Shown: positions 40,710 to 45,916 of the stretch, in pieces
Numbering within the stretch: position 1 is the first letter of the stretch
Layout: the number at the start of each line of letters is the position of its first letter
NCBI GenBank assembly: GCA_002373045.1
Contig: DFHU01000024.1
Coordinates: 4,567 to 50,482, forward strand
Reading direction: 5' to 3'
Origin: Pseudoselenomonas ruminantium
Lineage (GTDB): Bacteria; Bacillota; Negativicutes; Selenomonadales; Selenomonadaceae
DNA length: 45,916 nt
The notes under the pieces: model-generated
Seen by the model: only the letters and a program-made list of their open reading frames with translations
Told to the model about the DNA's origin: nothing
The model's database searches: none
Translations under genes and position numbers: made by a program

Positions 40710-42038
40710 TTACACAATTTCCTCATGTTCCTCGGTAAGAGCATGCGAAAGTTTTATCAAAACGCGGGTAATCCGCGCTCCATCCACTTCTTCCACGTAG
40801 AACAAATTGCCCTGTGACGCCGCCAGCTGACCGACCTTCGGTTCGCTGCCAATCTGGTCATAAAGCCAGCCGCCGACGCTGTCCACATCTTCATCTTCAA
40901 TGGTGATTTCCAATATATCTTCGAGTTCTTCCAACAGCATCTTGGCATCCACCGAGTAAACATTGTTTCCCCGCGCTTCTGCCGTAGGCCGTTCCTCGTC
41001 AAATTCGTCCTGAATATCACCGACGATTTCTTCCATGATGTCCTCAATCGTGACCATACCCGCCGTGCCACCGTACTCGTCCACCACAATCGCCATCTGA
41101 CTGTGACTGCCCTGCATGGTCTTCAAAAGGACGTTGACATCCATACTCTCCGGCACCACCAGTGCCTTGCGTGCCAGCTTGCGGAAATTGGGCCGCTTGC
41201 CGCTGGCCATAGCCTTCATGAGGTCTTTTACATGTAGGAAACCGATAATATGGTCTTTATCCTCCTTGCAGATGGGATAACGGGTCATTTGCTCCGAGAG
41301 AATGACATCCATATTGTCCTGCCAACTGTCTTCGAGATAAATGACCACCATATCCGTGCGGGGCGTCATGATTTCCCGCACGTTGAGTTCCGTGAAGTCA
41401 AAGACATTGTCCACAAAGTCTGCTTCGGTATCGTCAATCAGCCCCTGCCGATGGCTTTCCTCCATAAGCAGGCGGATTTCTTCTTCGGTATGGGCCGACT
41501 CGCTTTCACTGGCGGCCTTAAAGCCCATGCGCGCCGTCACCCAGTTGGCCACATGATTTAAGAGCCAGACAAAGGGATACATGATTCTATGAAAAATCAG
41601 CATGGGCAGTGCCACCGAAAGCATGATTTTTTCCACATTCTGAATAGCCATGGTCTTCGGCGTAAGCTCGCCCAGCACGATATGCCCCGCCGTGATGATG
41701 GAAAAAGCCACCACTAAAGACAGAGTATGCCCCACCATATCATCAAGACCAACCAAGTGGGTCAAAGGCAGAATGAGCTGCGCCACCACGGGTTCGCCGA
41801 CCCAGCCAAGTCCCAGCGACGCCAGTGTTATGCCCAACTGCGTAACCGATAAGGACGCATCCAGATGGTCGGTGAGCCGCTTGGCATAAACCGCCCGCCG
41901 GCTGCCCTCCGCAATCAGGGTTTCCAGCCGGGAGGAACGGATTTTCACGCAGGCAAACTCTGCCGCCACAAAAAAGCCGTTCATAAAGATTAAAAACGCG
42001 ACCAGTACTAACTGCAATAGTATCGGTACAATGTCCAA
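40710..42038 (-). CDS. CNNM/CorC-type membrane protein (DUF21, CBS pair, CorC_HlyC)
   Basis: Probable magnesium or other cation transporter or efflux regulator, often annotated as a hemolysin. The 442-aa protein has an N-terminal DUF21 domain (about 1-200) with MNGFFVAAEFACVKIRSSRLE and several membrane segments. Next are a CBS-domain pair (about 215-340, with REIMTPRTDMVVI and GFLHVKDLMKA), then VDEYGGTAGMVTIEDIMEEIVG. A CorC_HlyC domain closes the protein. The start is a TTG at 42038, with GGAGGG 8 nt upstream. It is 21 nt upstream of the binding-protein gene, so read-through transcription is likely, without an obvious shared function. Confidence 0.92.
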   Translation of the reverse strand: MDIVPILLQLVLVAFLIFMNGFFVAAEFACVKIRSSRLETLIAEGSRRAVYAKRLTDHLDASLSVTQLGITLASLGLGWVGEPVVAQLILPLTHLVGLDDMVGHTLSLVVAFSIITAGHIVLGELTPKTMAIQNVEKIMLSVALPMLIFHRIMYPFVWLLNHVANWVTARMGFKAASESESAHTEEEIRLLMEESHRQGLIDDTEADFVDNVFDFTELNVREIMTPRTDMVVIYLEDSWQDNMDVILSEQMTRYPICKEDKDHIIGFLHVKDLMKAMASGKRPNFRKLARKALVVPESMDVNVLLKTMQGSHSQMAIVVDEYGGTAGMVTIEDIMEEIVGDIQDEFDEERPTAEARGNNVYSVDAKMLLEELEDILEITIEDEDVDSVGGWLYDQIGSEPKVGQLAASQGNLFYVEEVDGARITRVLIKLSHALTEEHEEIV

Positions 42039-42086
42039 AAGTTATTCCCTCCAAATTTTTTCGTTTACTTGCTTTATTTACCTGAT

Positions 42087-43325
42087 TTACTTCGCCGTTG
42101 CCTTGCGTTTTCCCTGCCGGTTAGTGTGTTTCTTGCTTTTATTTGCCGTCTTTTTTTGCCCGCTTCCGGTGCCCTGTTTTACCGAAGGTTTCTTTTTCGA
42201 CAGTGCAGGCTTGTCGCCGCCCTTTACGGGCTTAAACGCTATGCCCAGTTTCTTTTCAAGCTGTTCCAGCTTGTAGGCTTCCTTGTTGTCAGCCAAAGTG
42301 ATAACCGTTCCCTTGGCACCGGCACGGGCCGTACGCCCTGCCCGATGCAGATAGATTTCACTGCTTTCCGGCAGGTCGAGGTTGAATACATAGTCCACAT
42401 CCGGAATATCGAGGCCGCGAGCCGCTAAATCCGTGGACAGCAGGAGCTTAATGCGCCCGGCCTTAAAATCGGCAATCGCCTTCTGGCGAGCCTGTTTGTT
42501 ATTGTGTCCCAAAAGCGTGCCCACCATAAAGCCTTCATAACGCAGCTGCGCCAAAATACGCTCGGCATCAAAGACCTTATTGATAAAGACCAGCCCACGC
42601 TTCACGGCCAGACGGCGGGCCAGATGGCGCACCGTTTCCACCTTATTGCGGAACGGCGTCATACGGTAGAGGTCTTCGCGCAGAGCCTGCACCGCTGGGT
42701 CCGCTTCGACCTTAATCACTTCCGGATGCTGCAGGAAATCCGCCCGTTCCAACGCCTTTTTCGGGGCGGTTGCCGAAACCATCACCACCTGCCGGTCTTC
42801 GGGCAGCAGACGCACAACATCCGCGGTGTTTTCCATATTCTGGTCATCAAAGAGGCGGTCAAATTCATCGAGTACCAGCATTTTAACCTTGTGCAGTTTC
42901 AATTTATTCTTTTGCGCCAGCTCGATAATACGGCCGGCAGACCCCACAATCAGCTGTGGTTTATCTTTCAGCTTATCCATTTGGCGGGCGATATTGGCCC
43001 CGCCGATAAGCCCCTGCACCTTGATGCCAAGATTTGCCCCCTGCGCGAGGTCGCGGGCCACATTTGTAATCTGCATGGCCAGCTCATAGGTCGGCGCCAG
43101 AATAACCGCCTGTACATCGCGGGATTCCGCATCGATTTTCTGCAAAACTGGCAGCAGATAAGCCAGTGTTTTGCCTGTGCCCGTGGGGGCCTGGGCTACC
43201 AGATTGCCGCCGCCCATTACTTTGGGAATGACCGCTTCCTGTACCTGCATAGGGGATTCGATATTCTGTTTCGTTAAAACAGCGACTAACGCGTCGCTGA
43301 TGCCTAATTCTATAAAATTGCTCAT
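42087..43325 (-). CDS. DEAD-box type RNA helicase with DEFD motif II
   Basis: ATP-dependent RNA helicase of 412 aa, probably in ribosome assembly or RNA turnover. Motifs: Q region FIELGISDALVAVL and PMQVQEAVIP, motif I APTGTGKT, Ia PTYELAMQI, II DEFD (in LVLDEFDRLFDD), III SATAP, and VI HRAGRTARAG. Motif II reads DEFD where most family members have DEAD. The basic, low-complexity tail (KKKPSVKQGTGSGQKKTANKSK) may bind RNA. I start at the ATG 43325, just before the Q region; AGGAG is about 15 nt upstream, which is long. The ATG at 43385 has no ribosome binding site, but cannot be excluded. Confidence 0.92.
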   Translation of the reverse strand: MSNFIELGISDALVAVLTKQNIESPMQVQEAVIPKVMGGGNLVAQAPTGTGKTLAYLLPVLQKIDAESRDVQAVILAPTYELAMQITNVARDLAQGANLGIKVQGLIGGANIARQMDKLKDKPQLIVGSAGRIIELAQKNKLKLHKVKMLVLDEFDRLFDDQNMENTADVVRLLPEDRQVVMVSATAPKKALERADFLQHPEVIKVEADPAVQALREDLYRMTPFRNKVETVRHLARRLAVKRGLVFINKVFDAERILAQLRYEGFMVGTLLGHNNKQARQKAIADFKAGRIKLLLSTDLAARGLDIPDVDYVFNLDLPESSEIYLHRAGRTARAGAKGTVITLADNKEAYKLEQLEKKLGIAFKPVKGGDKPALSKKKPSVKQGTGSGQKKTANKSKKHTNRQGKRKATAK

Positions 43326-43521
43326 TTTTTGATTACTTTTCTCCTGTTCTTGGTAATTGTTAATACGAGGCTTATTTTTTCGCATTCAACAGCTGCTATT
43401 GTTTTGGAATGTGCTTTCCTTTCCAAAAGCACTTCAAACACGCTCTATAGATTATGAAAGCATTATAACATAAAAGACCGTTTTGCGCATAAAACTTCGT
43501 ACGGAAAAAACAAGCAGAGAC

Positions 43522-43592
43522 TTGGGGGAGGGGGCATATTTTGTTCATGCCAGACATTTAGTGGAACCCGCAAAATATGCCCCCTCCCCCAG
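43522..43592. repeat. Perfect 21-bp inverted repeat between helicase and DUF4127 genes
   Basis: Arms 43523-43543 and 43571-43591 are perfectly complementary over 21 bp (TGGGGGAGGGGG then CATATTTTG), around a 27-nt loop. There is no T-run on either side, so it is not an ordinary terminator. The flanking bases 43326-43521 and 43593-43682 hold no gene I can support. The divergent promoters of the two genes must lie in this gap. Confidence 0.8.
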
Positions 43593-43682
43593 TACAAACT
43601 TACTCAAAAAGCAGGAATACAAACCTTTCACCGCGAATAAAAATATGGTATTTTATATATGCAACAAAGGAGGTCTCTCGAA

Positions 43683-45284
43683 TTGAAAAAAATACTTACG
43701 CTACTTTCCATCGTCCTCTGCCTGACCCTGCTGCCCAGCAATTTCAGCACCGCAGCAGCCACACCGGCAACGCATGGCAAGAAAATCATCTTTATCCCAC
43801 TCGACAACCGCCCCATCACGGACAAGGAAACCCGCGAAGTGGCCGAAAAGGCCGGCTATAACATCGTCGTCCCGCCCGAAACCTTGCTCGGTACCCGTGA
43901 GCAGCACGGCGACCCGGACGGGCTTTGGCAGTGGCTGCGGGAAAATGTTCCCGGCGCAAAGGCCGCGGTTGTTTCCACCGATGCCATGCTCTACGGCAGT
44001 CTCGTCGGCTCCCGCAATCACGAATTAACACAGGAACAAATCACCGACCGCGTAAGCCGTTTTCAACAACTCCATGAAGATTTCCCCCGCCTGCCCGTTT
44101 ATGGCTTCGGCACCATTTTGCGGACGCTTTTAACCGCCAACCATTCTGGTGCGGGCATGGAGCCGGCAATTTATCAGCAGAACGCAGTAAAAATCCGCGA
44201 CTACAGTGCACTCCGCGATAAAGCCGAAATGGGCAAGGCATCCAAAAAAGAACAGCGGGAAATGCAAAAACTCGAACAGGAAATCGCTCCGGCGGTAATG
44301 GAGGACTGGACACACCGCCACAACCTCAACTTCAACGCCAATAAGGCCCTGCTGGACCTCACCCGCGCAAATAATTTATCCTTCCTGTTTTTAGGCGGCG
44401 ATGACGGCGCCTTTTATTCCCAAACCCATTACGAAATCCGCCACCTGCAGGAGTACGGCCAAAACATTGGCAAGACGAAACTGCAGATAACGTCCGGTGC
44501 CGATGAACTCGGCATGGTCATGCTCTGCCGGGCTATCCTTGACGACAAGCGGGATATCCCCTTTGTCTACACGGCTTACAATATCGGCAAAGGCCGCGAC
44601 ACCATCCCCGCTTATTGCAATGAAAAAATCGGCGACGATATGGATAACACCATTATCGCCGCCGGCGGCATGCAGATTCCAGCACCGGAACGCGCAGAAC
44701 TGATTCTGGCCATCAACACGAATCCAGATGGCAAAACCGGCAGTGCCAATAACCCGGACAACACCATTGTCCCCCGCAAAGGCACCATGCCCTTTGTCCA
44801 TATGGTCAAAGATTTTGTCAGCAAAGGCTATCCCACAGCTGTAGCGGATATCGCCTATGGCAACGGTGCGGACAACGCCCTGATGAATGAGCTGCACAAA
44901 GCCGATTTGCAGTTCAAACTCTTGGCTTACGGCGGCTGGAACACCGCGACCAACACCACAGGCTTCCTGCTCGGCACAGGAATGCTTGCTAAATGGATGG
45001 ACAGACAGGCACAGGAAGAACTGATGCTTACTCGCTATTTGGAGGACTGGGGCTATCAGGCCAATGTGCGCCAAAACCTTGGCAGTGCCGTATGGAGCCA
45101 GCCCGGCTACAATCAAGCCACCGGCAACCTGGACGGCGCCCGCGACTTTGCCGCAACGCAGGGCACGATACTCTTAAAGGATTTTGCCCGGCAGAACATC
45201 AGTCTGCCCGCAGGGGTTTCCTTGGAAAAATTACAAATCACCCATCCCTGGAACAGACTGTTTGAATGTGAAATCCTCTTTTGA
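43683..45284 (+). CDS. DUF4127 family secreted protein
   Basis: Function unknown. The 533-aa product has a signal peptide (MKKILTLLSIVLCLTLLPSN, cleavage likely after STAAA), then a long soluble domain. It starts KIIFIPLDNRPITDKETREVA and has VPPETLLG and VSTDAMLYGSLVGSR. Later come LFLGGDDGAFYSQTHYE, TSGADELGM and LAYGGWNTATNTTG. Those Asp/Asn/His-rich blocks suggest a metal- or carbohydrate-handling enzyme, which is inference only. The start is a TTG at 43683 with AGGAGG 9 nt upstream; the in-frame ATG at 43659 would contain that site and is rejected. It stands alone on the plus strand, followed by structured repeats. Confidence 0.88.
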   Translation: MKKILTLLSIVLCLTLLPSNFSTAAATPATHGKKIIFIPLDNRPITDKETREVAEKAGYNIVVPPETLLGTREQHGDPDGLWQWLRENVPGAKAAVVSTDAMLYGSLVGSRNHELTQEQITDRVSRFQQLHEDFPRLPVYGFGTILRTLLTANHSGAGMEPAIYQQNAVKIRDYSALRDKAEMGKASKKEQREMQKLEQEIAPAVMEDWTHRHNLNFNANKALLDLTRANNLSFLFLGGDDGAFYSQTHYEIRHLQEYGQNIGKTKLQITSGADELGMVMLCRAILDDKRDIPFVYTAYNIGKGRDTIPAYCNEKIGDDMDNTIIAAGGMQIPAPERAELILAINTNPDGKTGSANNPDNTIVPRKGTMPFVHMVKDFVSKGYPTAVADIAYGNGADNALMNELHKADLQFKLLAYGGWNTATNTTGFLLGTGMLAKWMDRQAQEELMLTRYLEDWGYQANVRQNLGSAVWSQPGYNQATGNLDGARDFAATQGTILLKDFARQNISLPAGVSLEKLQITHPWNRLFECEILF

Positions 45285-45285
45285 C

Positions 45286-45298
45286 AAATTGCAGTTTG
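45286..45298 (+). repeat. Left copy of a 13-bp inverted repeat flanking elements G1 and G2
   Basis: AAATTGCAGTTTG sits right after the DUF4127 stop. Its exact complement is at 45879-45891, so the two frame a 606-bp block holding both family 2 elements. The left copy also lies inside a short GACAAA/TTTGTC hairpin. Confidence 0.6.
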
Positions 45299-45344
45299 TC
45301 GGGGAGTCGGTTCGTGGTAAAGGTATCCTGTTCATACGTTGTCA

Positions 45345-45537
45345 GGGGTGAACGGGGAGTACTTTTTCTGTTTCCCGCTAAACGACCCCTTCGTAAAATA
45401 GAGTTGTCCGGCTACTCGCGCCGGGCAGGCCAACGGCGCTTCTTTCAGCGTATTATCTAGCCTTGTTCTACATGGGGCCGGCCTTCACTTCGTTCAGGCA
45501 GTCGCTCCGAACAGAAAAAGCACTCCCCGTTCGCCCC
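45345..45537 (+). repeat. Structured intergenic element, family 2, copy G1
   Basis: About 193 bp closed by 28-bp arms (45345-45372 with 45510-45537) that match at 26 of 28 positions. The interior has GCGCCGGGCA (45418-45427) facing GGCGC, CTTTCAGCG (45442-45450), and near the right arm CACTTCGTTCAGGCAGTCG. These blocks recur in copies B and G2, while the arms differ. Confidence 0.85.
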
Positions 45538-45645
45538 AAGCTACGCTCTGTACAATTGCTACGAACGCGTTGCTCCCGTTACAAGAACATCGATGTTCTT
45601 GCTGCTTGTCACCGAGAAAATGACGTTTAATACAAACATCACTTA

Positions 45646-45840
45646 GGGCGGAGGTGGTGATGCTTTTCGCCGTGGAACGACTGTCCGAACGCAGTGAGGA
45701 CTGGCCCACAAACGGCACAGACTAAATACTGGGCTGATCATACGCGCCGCCGGTCTTGCCCGGCGCAGGTAACTAAAAAGCCCATACATTTGCCTGTTGG
45801 TCATTCAGTGCAACGGCGAAAAGTATTACCACCTCCGCCC
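45646..45840 (-). repeat. Structured intergenic element, family 2, copy G2
   Basis: About 195 bp closed by 28-bp arms (45646-45673 with 45813-45840), 26 of 28 matching and the rest G-U type. Read on the minus strand it aligns with G1: GCGCCGGGCA (45757-45766) and CACTGCGTTCGGACAGTCG. It is inverted relative to G1, about 110 bp away. The 45538-45645 spacer holds a CAAGAACATCGATGTTCTTG palindrome and no gene. Confidence 0.85.
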
Positions 45841-45878
45841 AACTGAGCTGTAACAAATTATATTTAATATCGTATAGT

Positions 45879-45891
45879 CAAACTGCAATTT
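45879..45891 (-). repeat. Right copy of the 13-bp inverted repeat
   Basis: CAAACTGCAATTT, the exact complement of 45286-45298. The last 25 bp of the window (GGGGCTGTTGCACGT...) could begin another element outside it, but this cannot be judged. Confidence 0.6.
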
Positions 45892-45916
45892 ATAAAAGGG
45901 GCTGTTGCACGTAATG

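Noticed and set aside
45494..45718. Minus-strand reading frame of 74 codons near the right end
   Set aside because: It spans parts of elements G1 and G2; the paired arms explain the sequence better than coding.

Overview
The window reads as chromosomal DNA of a Selenomonas-like member of the Negativicutes (diderm Firmicutes). This is inferred from gene content and order, not from an rRNA. The rpmE/DUF1385/prfA/prmC/sua5 cluster and strong AGGAGG ribosome binding sites are Firmicute-like. The diderm, respiring side shows in a cytochrome c nitrite reductase, a Ccm-type cytochrome c maturation operon and lipoprotein binding proteins. Forty protein genes are supported, 38 of them on the minus strand. 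I saw no rRNA, tRNA, CRISPR array, prophage or transposase gene.

Layout, left to right. (1) The 5' part of a Cache-domain chemoreceptor, cut by the window edge. (2) A translation cluster: rpmE, DUF1385, prfA, prmC and sua5. (3) A plus-strand ClpX-like unfoldase, a convergent MFS exporter and a small secreted Gly/His-rich protein. (4) pheA-aroF for aromatic amino acids, a DEDDh exonuclease, a MobA-MobB fusion, and a visibly AT-richer nuclease-helicase gene (DUF2075). (5) A HAD phosphatase, an AraC-type response regulator, a YesM-type kinase and an AfuABC/FbpABC-type ABC importer. (6) crp/fnr-ccmA-ccmB-ccmC-ccmE-ccmF, followed by nrfH-nrfA. (7) A ribose operon: rbsD, lacI-type regulator, FucP-type transporter, DUF4867, rbsK. 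(8) ilvB-ilvN. (9) A CNNM/CorC protein, a sugar-binding lipoprotein and a chemoreceptor. (10) A DEAD-box helicase, and a plus-strand secreted DUF4127 protein.

How genes work together. The ccm operon supplies c-type hemes for the nine heme sites of NrfH and NrfA. Both operons carry the same GTTGC-N4-GCAAC palindrome, each centred 41.5 bp upstream of the start predicted from a TATAAT box. The Crp/Fnr protein encoded first in the ccm operon therefore probably activates both. The kinase/regulator pair probably controls the ABC importer, whose promoter carries two TTTCGGAT direct repeats 20 bp apart. The ribose operon has a sigma-A promoter followed by a 30-bp operator-like palindrome.

The least explained signal lies between genes. 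Seven long structured elements of about 180-200 bp, in two sequence families, fill nearly every large intergenic gap (1.8-2.3, 11.9-12.0, 19.2-19.8 and 45.3-45.8 kb). The outer arms differ in sequence from copy to copy yet pair almost perfectly within each copy, while internal blocks and an apical loop are conserved. That pattern suggests selection on structure. Orientation is mixed, so they are not simple terminators. They are the best candidates for something undescribed here.
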